DNA of 64,000 bases. It comes from Branchiostoma floridae. Its lineage: Eukaryota; Chordata; Leptocardii; Amphioxiformes; Branchiostomatidae. The position numbers were made by a program, and so were the translations under genes. Shown one piece after another: positions 1 to 13,050 of this stretch. The stretch spans positions 16,360,063 through 16,424,062 of the forward strand of contig NC_049981.1 in assembly GCF_000003815.2 (NCBI RefSeq). Direction: 5' to 3'. Under the pieces are notes generated by a model. The model was not told where the DNA came from. It was given only the letters and a program-made list of their open reading frames with translations, and made no database searches. How positions within the stretch are numbered: position 1 is the stretch's first letter; every line of letters begins with the position of its first letter.

Positions 1-615
1 ATGCTATTTTCTGCATTTTTTGGAAATTTTGCCGACCGACTAAGCTAGGTTGATTTTGACATTTTCATCAAATTACACATAGTTATAGCTTTGGCCCCCA
101 CCCCCAGAGCCCCCGACATATTTTACCATTTCGATTCGAGCTTGCAATATAAGTCCGGGGAAATTTTAAAATCTGGACCATCTGAAACGCCATTTACTGC
201 CTTTTGAAGGACAGATTTTGCTGTAAGACGAAACCAAATTAGATATACAAATGTAACATTTTATTAGGGAGAAATGGTTGTTTTGTGCGAAAATCCACGC
301 CCCTAACACATTTTCACCATGACGTCGTAAGCGCCAAGGGCGCAAGCCGTCGCAAGGGAGGTCAGGAGAAACCTCATTTTCTGCATTCTAGGAGTACTTT
401 TTTCCCGAAAGTAAGCTTGGCACTGAAATCTGTATGAGTGGTAAAGTTTTTGAGGGCAACGCTTCCGCAACATATTTTACCCTGTCCAGAGCCGAAGGCC
501 GGGAGGCTCGGAGATATTTTGAAATATGGACCCTTTGAAACGCCATTTCCTGCATTCTCAGGGGTTCCATCTGGCATTAGACTTCCTGTGTACAACGGGT
601 TACGAAGAATTTCTT
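1..615 (+). repeat. Diverged tandem repeat, monomer about 170-190 bp
   Basis: The TTTCTGCATT anchor or variants recur at about 9, 190, 377 and 546, and CATATTTTACC at about 117 and 470, with GGACC...TGAAACGCCATTT at 175 and 529. Copies differ by many substitutions and indels. The array is open at the left window edge. Also listed because 300 bases would otherwise be blank. Confidence 0.5.
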
Positions 616-785
616 GGTAACGATTAACGGTGAATTCGGGATAACAAATAACGATTAACGTTGAATTAAAACGACCAATAACGCTTCACGAAGAATATAC
701 CGATAACGATTAACGTTGAATTAGAGCGGGTCGGTAACGATTAACGGTGAATTAAAATGGCTCGTAACGCTTAACGGAAAAAGGC
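616..785 (+). repeat. Minisatellite, ~30-bp unit
   Basis: About six units around the core TAACGATTAACGKTGAATTA (TAACGCTTCACG and TAACGCTTAACG are variants) with variable spacers of 10-15 bases. It sits between the diverged 180-bp repeats and a SINE fragment. Confidence 0.7.
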
Positions 786-804
786 ATGCAGACCCTCATA
801 TATG

Positions 805-1020
805 TAGGCCGTTAGACGGAGGTCACGTGTTTGGGGAGAGCCACACCTCGAACACGTTAAAGAACCCACCGCACTGATCGAAAAGAGTAGGGATCCTTCC
901 CGGTGTGAGTGGATCAAACCTTACAGTCTCATGGTTGACATCTTGCAAAGATGATAGTCATCAGTTATGTCAATCCTTCTACAAACGTGGTAAAACTGAA
1001 TAAATTAAAAAAAATAAAAG
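805..1020 (+). mobile_element. SINE 3' portion
   Basis: Contains GTTAGACGGAGGTCACGTG, ACACGTTAAAGAACCCACC and GTGTGAGTGGATCAAACCTT, matching the body of the SINE at 39898 in the same orientation, then an A-rich tail near 1000-1020. The tRNA-like head is missing. Confidence 0.65.
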
Positions 1021-1897
1021 TCACAATTGCGGTCCGATAACATAGAAAGCAGCAGATGTTATGGATCAATGTATTTGTGCATACAATTTTCGAAGAGTCA
1101 ATATGTATATACTATATATGGTAAATGTTTACCACATTTGTAAAGCAATTCATGAATTCGTGTAGGCTTAGATGATACAGAAAATAAGTATTCCATCACT
1201 ACCAATCGCATTAGCTTATAATTACATAGGGCTGCCAGCGTTTTACCTCTCACTGTCTGAAAACTGCCCAGTGCTCAAATGATTTATTTGCATTGCCACA
1301 GGGAAAGGTATTTATTATTGCAGGGCTTTATATGTTCAATGATTGATTTAACATAGATTCCCTGATGTTCACAGTGTACATGTAGCTCCCACTTCGATCG
1401 CATGGTGGCGTAGCTAAGTAGCCAGGTTAAACTCTGTTTGTCCAAAGCAAGAAAAAGTAAAATATGACCAATGAAAGAAACTGTCTGAAAGTAATGCAGA
1501 ATTTATGATAACTTCGTGGATGCACAAGTGCTTAGCTAGCATCTGTCAGCCTAAATTTTGTTCGTGCTTAAACACTAATAAATTCATTAATTGTATCATT
1601 CTAAAATTTAATGGCGCGCAGGACGCTTCCCAAGCCCCACCACTTTTTTTTATCTAGATGGATTTCCTAACAACCTTATCTTTGATAACGCTGTAATGCT
1701 TACTCCACCAACGTATGATCAAAATAGTCTACATGTAGTTATTTTCATGTACTTCCTGTGCGATTCGCTAGACGACTATGCTGTGCTGAAAGCTATACTA
1801 AAATAACGTTGTAGGCGAGAAGTTGAATCATGGAATAACGGAGCAGTGGCATCCATGTTTCGTCACAGAAGATGTTGTCAGTTAAATGCAGTTATAG
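1021..1897. other. No feature recognised
   Basis: AT-rich sequence without a convincing reading frame, repeat or RNA gene. Confidence 0.5.
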
Positions 1898-2297
1898 GAT
1901 AGTAGATTTTTGCTTTACACAACCAGTTGATAATACCCGATAACATTTCGATGCTCATCAGACATTTTCTGAGACCTTCTAACAAGAGTTCGGCTTCTTG
2001 CCGCTATATGTAGCAAGATGATTGACAGGGTAAACAACTGGCGTACCGGTGGATTAAAGAAGCAGTCTCGATAAGAGAGTCAACTCCAATTATGAACCGT
2101 GACTAGAAGGCAAACTTTGTGTTCTTGCCACAAAAGATTGTGTTCTTGCCACAAACGCGCCACCTATATCGTCTACATATAGCGGCGAGAAGCAGAACTC
2201 CAGTGAGAAGCTCTGAGGAAGATGTCTGATATGCATCGACATGTCAGCAGGTACATGCAATATTAACTGGTTGTGTTAAAGAAAACTCTCTACTATC
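1898..2297 (+). mobile_element. Foldback element with reverse-transcriptase-associated peptide relic
   Basis: Left arm 1898-2013 and right arm 2173-2297 are inverted copies: GATAGTAG...ACACAACCAGTT at the ends and GCCGCTATATGTAG at the inner ends. The 159-base centre contains, in one frame, IKEAVSIRESTPIMNRD followed by a stop. That matches the (K/N)EA(V/I)-x-IR...P-x-(M/I/L)NRD-x-G signature near the C-terminus of reverse-transcriptase-type repeats, seen again at 60551-60928. Penelope-like elements are known to carry inverted terminal duplications, so that class is the best guess. Confidence 0.6.
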
Positions 2298-3872
2298 TTA
2301 TGCTACCAACCTGATAAAATTATTTTCGGGGGTAAAATACAGTTAGCCGGGGTTGTTCCCTGGTTTGTTCGAACAATGGCTCTTATAAGAAAATGTTACA
2401 TTGTATCTTCAGTTGCAATCCTAGTCTCTACTAGACTGACTGGGTATATGGTGGCTAAAAGGAAGAATAATTGGCCAGGGGAGTTTAGCTCCCAGGGTCT
2501 GTATTGTCACGGGACGGGGAAATCTTAACTGACAGGACTCTCTTGGCCAATTTGACGAATTCTATGAACCCCCTTAGGGAGGCCTGGGAGAGGCTATGGT
2601 AGTAAAAAGGACAAGAAGTCAATAAATTGTACTATAACGTAAAGGACATAAGAGACAGAAAACTGGATTAGAAGAGACAAATGCATTCGCAAATCGTCTA
2701 AACGTGACGTACTGAGATTGAACATAGCAGCCTAAAAGCAGGACACCGATATCCCTACAGTTAAGAGCTAATACATATTGAGAACTCTTACATTCTTAAG
2801 GCTGCCTATTAGTGCGGCATTACTGTAATAGAGCGGAAGTAAAATGATGGATAGCTTAATAAGCAGACTCATGACAAGATATTATCGATTTTTTATTAGT
2901 TTTGGTACACATTACGGACTAAAATGTAATTAAATCCTTGGCCTTGTACAGATCTTTGGCTGTCATTAATTATAATCAAAGAACCCGTCAATATGTATTT
3001 TCTTTGTATCGCTTGACAATAAATTTGCTTTCACAAAAATGATTTTGCAACATTAATAACTACACATACTAGAAGAAACAACTACATATTAGTAATCCTG
3101 TATCCCCGCTGTACAACGATGAACCAATTAATATGTCGCATCCTTAAGGCTTAAACAACATTTACATGCAATATATCTTGTCTTTTGTCCCATGTTATGC
3201 TGCAAATAATACATTGTTAAAATCTAACCAAGTGTAGCACACTCTACTATACATTTACACAAATGTTTGTCAGATATTCGAGTTGTTTTGACTTAGGCTT
3301 GCTTTTTCAGGTTTTAATTTCTGTAAATCACACCTGTATTTAATCTGTTCTCTTTACTAAAGACTTTAGAATTCTCTGTGTTGTATTTTGTATAATGGTA
3401 ATGGCCTCTAGGAGCAACTGTGTTGTTTATTCCTGAAAAGACTTAAGATGAGTAAGATAAGAAATAATAAAAAGGGGAATCTAAAAGTGTACGTAGCCAA
3501 CTTTATCACCAGATGTCACTCAAAATATCCAATTAGCACAGAACATTCCCTTGTATCGATTGACAAGGCTTTGCTGGCAGATGGTTCTTTATCAAGGTGA
3601 GGCTAGGGAAAGCCGCTTTGAAGCTGAAAATATTGGTTGATAGACCTCGCCTGGCAGAGTTCCAATCTATCATTATGTCCGCTCTGATTACTTAGCAATC
3701 ATTGGTTGGAATGACAGTGAATTGGGACCAACAATCCGGTAAATACGTCCCACAGAAGGGGCAACAAAACTGAAAGCTGCACGGTAAAATTAGCAGCAAG
3801 TAAAGGAAGTGAAGTAGCATTTTTGTTTGTCTGTATTTGTCTGTCTATATCTCCAGCTAAGATTTACATTTA

Positions 3873-3875
<3 letters not shown>

Positions 3876-3925
<50 letters not shown>
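3876..3925 (+). repeat. (TG)n microsatellite
   Basis: About 25 uninterrupted TG dinucleotides. Cys/Val and His/Thr frames across it on both strands are artefacts. Confidence 0.95.
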
Positions 3926-3931
<6 letters not shown>

Positions 3932-5275
3932 TGATTCTTGATAAACCCATCGTTATTATGCCATACGTTGTCTTTGCTGTTTGCTGTAATAGTGGAATCG
4001 TAGTAAATTAGTAGGGTAAAGGGGCTACATCTGCCTTCTTTTGGCAATGACCTTGTAAAGATTTGGTTATCCTTCATGGTACACGTACATGTATTTAACT
4101 TTTCGAGACCAGGGGGTGCACCGAGAGTAGCAGAAAATAAGATCCCTCCCCCCGACATATAAAAGCGAGGCGCTATTGTGACATATCGAACTGAAGTACT
4201 TTTCCCTCCTGGTTTTGGTATATGGACAAGAAGCGCCGAATATCTGAGCGCGCGGTGGAAAGTGCATGACATTTGAAGGGTCAATAGCATGTGGGAAGGG
4301 CATTACGTACATCGTGCATCTTCACACATATGAACTTAATGTTGTTGCAGTAATCTGCAAACCTTCCTGTAGAATAATGATTTAATAATACTGCAGTAGT
4401 GCGTTTGAACAAGGACCGAAGTTCAATCCCCTTTTGCTTTCTGTTTTTTTGTGTGTGTGAATTCTCAACATGTATCAGGGCCCTGAAGTAGAGTGAGTGG
4501 GAAAGGACAACCGCAAGCCAACCGCGCGCACACTTGCGCCGCATCTTCAGCTGACGCCGTAGCCGCATATTCCCCGTTTGGGGCTTTATTTGAGCCAACA
4601 CGCAAACATGTTTTGCCGTGTGGCTTCTTCAGGGCATTGGGATCAAAGACCACGCACTGAAGGTTATAGGTAAATATCTTACCAAAAAGGAGAAGCATAC
4701 TGAAGTTTTTCGCTGTCTGTTGTCTTCTTTTTACCGATACAGGTGATAGTAAAACGACTGATATGTAAACGGTATTCATCACTTCTGTCTATCTTTCTTC
4801 ATTTCAATTTCACGCCTTTCACCCCTTATTCCTTTGATGATTCGAGATGCATATTGTACAGATAGCCCTTATCCTTATCAGAATGAAGAGTTGTACGCAT
4901 CATTTTGGGCTAACATTTTTGCAAAATGCGTGTCACGTTTTTGGACAGATCTCAGAAGCTGGAAGTGCAATCATGACCCTGCGTTTGTGGCCAGTAATTA
5001 CTTGAAATCGACAGCAGAATTACCCGCCTTGGTGCCAAATGCAGCAGATAATGAGATGGCCTGATGATGCATGAGGCTGGATAGAGGATCAGGTGGAGGA
5101 TTTTTATTTTACCCCTGGGGTGATGATACTCTTGACCTGGTAATGTTAGCACCATCGAAAAGGTGCTATGGGATTAGTAGACAGCCGTATTAGGCGCACT
5201 TGACTCCACATTGTCTCTGGTTTGGCCAAGGGCAATGTCATGTATATACATGTGTATGCCAGTTAACGACATATG

Positions 5276-5276
5276 A

Positions 5277-5325
<49 letters not shown>

Positions 5326-5360
5326 ATGTGTACATTTGTGTGTGTGTGTGTGTGTGTTCG
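5276..5360 (+). repeat. (TG)n microsatellite, interrupted
   Basis: Two TG runs (about 5279-5325 and 5337-5357) separated by CATGTGTACATT. Confidence 0.95.
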
Positions 5361-7034
5361 TACAGTATATGTGTGCGCGAGCCTGCCTGTGTGCGATCCC
5401 GAAAACGTGTAGTTAGTATAACTTTAGAACCTCTAGATGAATTACGATTATATATGGTTATGTTAGGAGCTCTTGGGAAGACGAAGGTCAAGGTTGATTT
5501 TGGGTCATCTGGAGTGTGACCTAGGTAATAATGTTCTTTATTGTCTCTTGTCAGCTGTAGCCTCCAAACCACAACCCATTTCTGCAAGGTCTCGCTTCAC
5601 ATTCCAAGTTATTGGCTATCTCTCTTTTATTTTCCCACGGGGTACCAGACTGCATTTAATGATTGCACAACATTGTCATGATCTATCGCAGATAATGCAA
5701 AGGAAAGCTAATTGCCCGCCACTCAAAGAGACTTATATTTTTGACTAAATATACTTTAAACCTGTTACTGCTTCCTCAAATAAATCATAATGTATGACAA
5801 AGCGATTTGCTCTTTAGCATGAATGTTTTCCGCGTTGGTGAAAGTCATCATGAACAAACTCTAAATATTAGCCTTCAACAGCTACGGACATTAAAAAAAT
5901 TACAACATTTCTGAAGAGTAAGTCACAGTTTCAGATTTTTGTAGACTCTTGAGTTCCTTGTGTTCTTAATTTATAGCATGTGTCATTGAGTTGACACTAT
6001 ACGTAAAGTATTCAGATAATAATCCAATAACTTGTATTAGATATCACATATAAAACTTCATCGATGAAACGTCCTGTTTGAAAGTGCAGTGAAATTGATG
6101 AGTCTGTTAAGGACCAGGTAAAACAAGTGAGATATCCCTCAAACATTCTTGTATCAATGTAGCCATTAATTTTAGAAAAAAAACAATGTGCGCAGACTGC
6201 GCACAATATTGATAATGTGAATGACCTGAGCAGATTTACATTTTGCACAGCGTCAGAAGACGTAGTTGCGATGTGCAATGTAACAACAATTCATTCATTG
6301 GACAGCTCTAGATAATAAGTCTCAATCTGTTTATAAAAAAATATGTATTGCTTTAAAGCCTACGATTTCATATCTTCTAGTCCCTTTTAAATGTATTGTC
6401 ACTTACATTCAACTTTCCTTGACTTGTGTTTTAAATCCTACGTTTTTTAAAAACTTTCCATGACCTTTTCTCCATGCGTGGGTTGCCACAATATCGGGTT
6501 ATGTATGACCTTGTCCGTACTGCAGTAGTGTTCAATGACTTGCAGTCCTAGTTTCTCGATGAATAGTTTCATTCGTCCCCTTGTAAACGGTTTAAAGAAC
6601 ACAAATCGCCCCTAATGTAAGGACATACTCTGGAGTGCGCTAGAAAATCATCTCAGTTCTCAACAAAGGGCTTAATCTGGACGCTCTAAACATCGATATC
6701 GACCCTCCAAAGGCGAATTAGACAGCTCAAAAGGAACAGACTAGAATGTAGTCTGCATTTCTAATTATGGAGCGCCTTTAGGGGTGGCTTTAAGGATGAA
6801 GGAGTCGTCTGCAGCAGCAGAATAATGTGGTCTTTTCCACCTTAACGTCTGTTTTTGGTGGAGTGTTGCCAGAAGAGGGAAGAAAATGGAGAGCTCTTAG
6901 GTTCTCTAATTGTGCAGTCCTTTCTGGCTAAAAGCAGCAATCAGTTCTGACCGATTTGTTTCAGCTGGTAGAGGACTTCTGAAGGTCAGGGAGTTATCTT
7001 TTGAGAGAACTTTCCTTCTAATATGTGCGCATAT

Positions 7035-7300
7035 GGCGTCAATAGCTGAGTAGACAGGCTAGCCGACACGGGATTGAGAGGTCACGGGTTGGATTCCTGG
7101 CATTCGGATCATGGCTAGACGTTATATCCTTGGGGATCAGTTCCACTTACCTCACTCCACCCAAGTGTAAATGGGTACCTTACTTCGGCTTAAAAGGTGA
7201 TTGGAGTAAAGGGATGGGCTCCATCTTTCATTGTCGTGACCTACACAACGTGGATTAGCAACCCACTGCCCCCACGACCTCAAAAAAGTCCTACGACGTA
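7035..7300 (+). mobile_element. SINE, diverged copy
   Basis: Box A-like TAGCTGAGTAGACAGG and box B-like GGGTTGGATTCC are followed by CCTTGGGGATCAGTTCCACTT and CCTCACTCCACCCAAGTG, which align with the corresponding body segment of the SINE at 39898. The 3' half (from about 7180) differs from that copy, so it may be a sub-family or a chimera. Confidence 0.55.
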
Positions 7301-9734
7301 TGACAAAACTTCGTCTTGCCTTTGGAATAGTCTTCATTGTTTCAAGAGCCTGTGAACCCTCGCATAATATTTTAGCAACTCATTTGATACTTTTGTTTTG
7401 CTTTTTTCCCTATTTAAGTACTAGTAATACCAGACATCCTACGAGAAATGTGCAATCTAGTAGGCGAATACTGAATTATGTACATTATACAATACTACAT
7501 GAAACTATACAATAACATACAATAATAGATATAATGCAATACCATAGATCCAGAAAGTTAAAGAGTAAAATATGCTAATATATTTCCTTTTTTTGTGATA
7601 TATTTTGTAGCATGCGTCAGGGAATGAATTATGGCAATTAGGAACCAAATACATGACATTTTTAGAAGATAACTAACATTTCGGTGGTATGCATATACAT
7701 TTTTTGAACCTGGTTACTGCAAATAAAAAATATCACTTGTTGCACCGCCATTGTCGACTGTTTCGCAGATACAACAATTAAAACTACAACTAGTATTTTA
7801 TGGCAGATTAGGCCTTGTTAATTTGATTCTATGGATGACATCATCTGAGAACCCAAAAACTTATGCGAGTGTGCGAATAGAAATCCCCGCGAACTTAAAT
7901 GCATTTACAGTATACCTAATTTCTTCATTCTGTATGATTTACAGTATGGTTTAAAACTTTTTTTTCTTATTATGAAAACGGCCAAAGATTGATGCGCGTG
8001 TAGATGTCATCCGTATAATAAAACCAACATTGCCAAAGTAGGGTTTACTGACTCCTGACTGTGACCTTGGTGCTGCGCGTTCTGGTTGAAATTGAAGGTT
8101 ACGTGCCTTGGGGCTTACATGACAAATTGTACTGTAATATATAACCTACGTAGGTTTATATTATTGCACGCCACAGCACGGCTTTATTGCTGATATTAGA
8201 CAATATTTCAGCAGCTGCTATCCATATCCACATCATTATTAATACCTAGTCTAGTTGCTTTGTGAAGGAGGTCATTGTCTGTGTCTGCGTATTAGCAGCT
8301 ATAGATCAAGATCCTTTCTGGCACGTTAGTAGTTTTGAAAGTAGTCTACAAATATTGCATGGTGATTTTGGGCACCGTATTTTCAGGTCTTGATGCATGA
8401 AGAATTGTTGATTCACACCTCTGTATCAAAGATAGTGATGTATAGTTATATATGTTCTAGTCCACATCTGTCATTTGCCTAATGTTAGTTTTCGTTAGCA
8501 ATGACCTTCAAGGTTCTCTCCAAGGTCCCAGCGGAGGTCAGGCTTGGTTACTGCCTACTGCTATGTGTTATAAGGTTCTATAACAAACAATTGGTTGGAC
8601 ATACATGGGAACAAGTTTAATGGAAATTGTTTTTTTCTGGTACATACGGTAGCAAACTCCTTAGCGCACAGGCACAACCCATAGATATTTCACCGAAGTT
8701 TGTTTTCTACGTACTCTTATTCTTTTGAAACATTATTTGCCGTGCGTGTCATGGCCCAGAGATGGTTTATCGTCAGTCGCCACTGCCTACATATTCCATT
8801 TGTTGAGCAATCAAGATGTATGGAATGTAAAGTTAATAACATGAATCAATATTGTGGAACAGCTGAGTTTCAAAATGTTGAATGGCCCATGTCTAGGATA
8901 AAAGATCACATGGCCTAACTTTTTATTTGAATATAGCTGTCACAATGAAATTACTTGCAATTATGTAGCGAAACGCTATTGTGCTTTTTAGAAAAGAGAA
9001 AGAAAGAAAGGAAGAATGTTAATTTGATTGTTCTTTTATTGGTCGACAATAGGGCAAACATGGTGGTCAAAGCATCATTTCTTAAAAGCAGGTCCCTTTA
9101 ATTCTGAGGAAGTTGATTTTCAACGGTGTATTAGCAGTGCGGAAATACAGATATGATTAGGTACGGTTACCCAGAAAAATATCAGGGAACATGTTAAATC
9201 TATTTCTAAATTTTCAAGCGCCCATATTTTAAACATGCATCCAGACGTAGACATTCTAGCTCACACCATTACCCCAAATTGCTCACATGGACTATTCTAA
9301 CGGTCAGTCCCATCAAAAACATTGCATTTTTCGCCCTAATGTGCAATTTACCACGCTGAATAATTTACTTGTATCTTAATTATGAGCATTTTGAGACTTG
9401 ATAATAATTTGTCATAAAAAGTCTCCTAGGACGATAATTTAGTGTATGAAGGATCAATAGGAATAAGATATGGTGCTGGCTTTAGAAAGGCCATACCAGG
9501 GTAGGCAATGTCTTGGAGTTGGTATTATATCGGTGCTATTTATCACACATACAAAAAAAACAACTTTATGACCATTTTCCCCCAAGACATGGCTAATTGT
9601 TATGTTAATTAGTCATTTCTGATATTACTGCAGTCAAAAACAAAGACAAGACCTTTCTATTTTCCAGAACAATAGATACAAAAACCGAATGTTTTACTGC
9701 AGTGCCAATTCCACTCACAAAGGCGCCTCAAATC

Positions 9735-9880
9735 TCCACATTGACCTTGGTCTTCCCAGCATCTATTCTGATACCAAATGTCATGACACTCCAGCCATAG
9801 TTTCTTAAATTAAGTTGACAAAAAATCCGTCAACAGAATCAAGAAAAAAATACAGACACACAGACACACCCCCCCAAATG
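9735..9880. repeat. Weak modular-repeat remnant with CAGACACA tract
   Basis: CCAAATGTCATGACACTCCA, then AAATCCGTCAAC, an A-rich run and ACAGACACACAGACACACCC. The order (CCAAAT-TCATGA module, then CAGACACA tract) resembles the end of the modular repeat at 12290-13050, without the hairpin. Low support. Confidence 0.3.
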
Positions 9881-10865
9881 CATAACCATTGTGGGCATTG
9901 ATTAATTGTTTTGCATGGACAACGCTTCTTGTGACTCGGCTTATGTCTTATCGTACATCTGTTTCTCTAGCATGATTTATGTCAGCATGGTTTGAAGTAT
10001 AGGTCTCTTGGTATTGCACCATGTGTGCTTATCTGCCACACTACTTCAATAGCGGTGAAAGTAGGTCAAAATGAGATAGAGGGCAATGCAAAGTCGTTAG
10101 TGTAGATGTTAGACATGTCGCTGTGTTTTCTGTGGACTTCATATACATTTGTCAACAAAGTTTGATACTTTCTATGTGTTATGGTAGATTTGGTAACAGT
10201 TACGCTATGACATTTGGATATTGAGGACTTGATCAATGTAACCGAATGTCCATAGTCCAAATGTCTTCATTTCTAGAATCTCAGAGATATCATCATTCAC
10301 TTTGCCATCAGGCCGGGATATTGACCCACCTGGCCTGGCCTACATAGAACTTAGTCAACACACATGAAAGATTGTGCACTATGCAGCTTTATCCTTACAC
10401 TACAGAGTCTTTCGTTGTGATGAGTAAATTCCATATATAACTGTTGTCTAAGTTGCATTACTTTGTATCATGTGTAATTGCTGAGCAATAAAACCTGTAA
10501 TTAATGTAAAGCTTTGAACCTTCAGGTCATTACAAGACGGTAGCATGGAGGCAAACGTCGATATGTGTACCAAAGATTGAATTCATTGTATAACTGAGTG
10601 AGCTGAGATCCCACCTCGATTGATTGCGTACAGTTGAAGGCCACAAATTGTGTTACACTCGGAGAGTTTGCTGACACAACGTTGTATCTATTGATCCTGA
10701 ATAAAATGAACGTTCCACTGAACCGGTATTCAATCAGTTCAGTATCTAGTTCCAGTTTAGTCCCAGTATTCAAATTATGTTTAAAAAACAGAAACCATAT
10801 TTGTCTTATAAATGTATGATTTAATTGTAGTAAATTAGGTCATAGAAATCGCAGTTAAAAAGCCT

Positions 10866-10930
10866 AGCTAATCTAGCCTGATATCCAGCCATATTATAGC
10901 TATTATACGGCTGGATACCAGGCTATAGCT
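10866..10930. repeat. 65-base near-perfect palindrome
   Basis: Arms TAGCCTGATATCCAGCC (10874-10890) and GGCTGGATACCAGGCTA (10909-10925) differ at one position, and the central 18 bases (ATATTATAGCTATTATAC) are themselves almost symmetric, so the whole forms one long stem. Outer bases AGCTA...TAGCT extend it. The two sides could be terminal repeats of a tiny MITE. Confidence 0.6.
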
Positions 10931-12289
10931 ACTCATGTTATTTAGTGCTAATGAGTCATCTTTGAGGTACAACATTAACCGGCATCTTTCGGCCCAATCA
11001 AAGTTTCTTTCACGATAGCGCATCATTACTATAAACATAGGGCTTTTTCCAGTGACATGTACATGAACGGCCATTTATGCTGCTTATCGCAATGGTAGAG
11101 TAAACCAAATTTATGTTTATGGCTGCACAGCGCATATTGAACATTTATTACTAGTTTTAAGTTTGTTTTTATTTTTTACTTGGAGCTACAATTCGAGTAA
11201 AATACGCGCCTTGTGGAAATGTGAATGGACTGCAATGTAATTCTGCTGTAATCTAAAAGCAATTTTCACTTCTTTATTGTAGAAATGATATCTAGATTGA
11301 TGCCGGGATTAGACTTGTCGTTACAGCTGCAGCGTCGTAAGGCCATAGACATTTTTTAAGCCAGCAATTAAAGAAATAAATACCTTTATGTCGGGATTTC
11401 GGTACCTTAGAAGATTAAATGCAGATTAAGGATTAGTACAAAATGTAGGACTGGGAGAGGTATATGATAACGTAGCGTTGACATTTACGCAATTCCCTTT
11501 AATGGCGTAAGCTTCTATATGCCATATTTTAGCAACCCAGTAATCAAAGACAAATATCATCAAAGTACAGGGCGTATCGCTTAAGACAAACGTTTGGCAC
11601 CAATGATTTGCCGGGAAGTGGGAAAGTAAGCTTTTGTAGATAAAACTAGAGTTCGGCGACCTCATACCTCCATGAAAATTTAGAGTTTTCGTAAATTCCA
11701 TGCAATTGACTAACACATTAACACAAGAACTGACAAAAAGCCTGCTTTTAAAGCAAGAGAGCAGTTTCCAGCCAGCACAACAGTATATCTGGGCTAAAAG
11801 GTCACCTAAGTGACCCCTGGAGTGCATCGCCAGCTGCTGCACGACCTCCGGTGCCAGAAGCCAGAAGTTAACTTCCTGTCATTCGTGGTGACGTATGCCA
11901 CCCGCACCACTTTGCGCTCGAGTCGGATTTCACCTTAGTGGCCTCTGGAATGCCGGCTTTACAGCAGAAATCAATCTCTCTGATTGTTCATATCACATTT
12001 TTTCCCTGAGATCATGCCTTTGTCAAGTAATTTTGCCTCATTGCATTGCGAATGATATACAAAGAAGACCCTTATTAGTATGATTTATTTGAAATTTAGA
12101 ATTTTTTTATCATTAATCGTTTAAGCTGTTTTGCCATTTTTGCATATATTATGCAAATCAGCTCAACATTTGCATATTTGGTATCCGCTTATGTTATACC
12201 TATTAATAATCTACATGTGTTAAATATATTGAATCCCAGTTATTCAAAACAATGGAATTATACAATGCCCTCATTAATAACGCAAATTA

Positions 12290-13050
12290 AGTCCTCATTT
12301 GCATAAAATGCATATAATTTTAAACATCTTTGCCCAAGCTACCTGCATACCTAAAATGCAGGCAATCCGTCGTTCGTTTCTGCAGTTATCCTCTTTGGAG
12401 TGTCTTGACAAAAACGCCCCTGCAGTTCCACAATTGAATGTTAGGGGACTGAAACTTGCGCCACTTTTTTATGATGCTAAAAGCTATCTACCACCCAAAT
12501 GTCACGACCATATCACGTCCGGGACAAGAGATACATTGAAAAAACTGCTATGATAGAATATTCTCATTAATTATGAAAATGTACGCCTATTTTGCATAAT
12601 TAGTATCTGATCTTGTACAACATTGTCTAATGTACCTACATACCAAAAATCATGAAAATCCTTTGTTCCCTTCTTGAGTTATCCTCGTCAGAAGTTTTTG
12701 ACAAAAATGCCCCTGCTTTCCCAAAACTAGCCGCTAGGGGGCCCAAACTTATGTCACTTCTTCCTGAGCACAAGAGCTATCTTACACCTTAAAATCGTGA
12801 CCACAGCATGTTCAGAACACCGAGATAGCAAAACCGGAAGTTGCGCTGCAGTACCAAGGGAAGTCGCTAGGGGGTCCAAAATCTAACCATTTCCAGCTTT
12901 CATCACACACTTCCAACACACCAAGTATGAAAACAATTCACCCAGCCGTTTTTGAGTTATCTTGTTTACACACACACAGACACACACACAGACACACACA
13001 CAGACAAACGCGGGGTAAAATATAACCTCCATGACATTTCATGGAGGTAA
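12290..13050 (+). repeat. Modular repeat: three ~290-bp units, CA tract, terminal hairpin
   Basis: The CCTGCATACCTAAAAT, CCTACATACCAAAAAT and ACACCAAGTATGAAAA anchors lie at about 12341, 12633 and 12915. Units include GTTATCCTC, GACAAAAAYGCCCCTGC and CTAGGGGG. The array ends with CACACACAGA repeats (12967-13010), GGGGTAAAATATA and a hairpin ACCTCCATGA...TCATGGAGGT (13025-13048). A reverse copy is at 57057-57300. Probably a non-autonomous mobile element of unknown class. Confidence 0.6.

Larger units (their letters stand above)
2298..7034. other. No gene recognised; microsatellites only
   Basis: Apart from the two TG tracts, frames are short and lack family motifs. A 13-base inverted pair around AATTGGCC (2469 and 2545) is the only other structure noticed. 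Confidence 0.5.
7301..12289. other. No gene recognised
   Basis: Contains the palindrome at 10866 and a weak repeat remnant at 9735. A 138-codon minus-strand frame (11426-11842) shows no domain or splice context. Confidence 0.5.

Noticed and set aside
2466-2555. Short inverted pair AATTGGCCAGGGGAG / CTCTTGGCCAATT
   Set aside because: Only about 13 bases with mismatches and no further symmetry; too weak to call an element.
3790-5587. Open frames of alternating Cys/Val or His/Thr on both strands
   Set aside because: They are translations of TG/CA microsatellites at 3876-3925 and 5276-5360, not genes; the same holds for the frames at 49345-49748.
11426-11842. 138-codon minus-strand frame
   Set aside because: No recognised motif or hydrophobic pattern and no supporting context.
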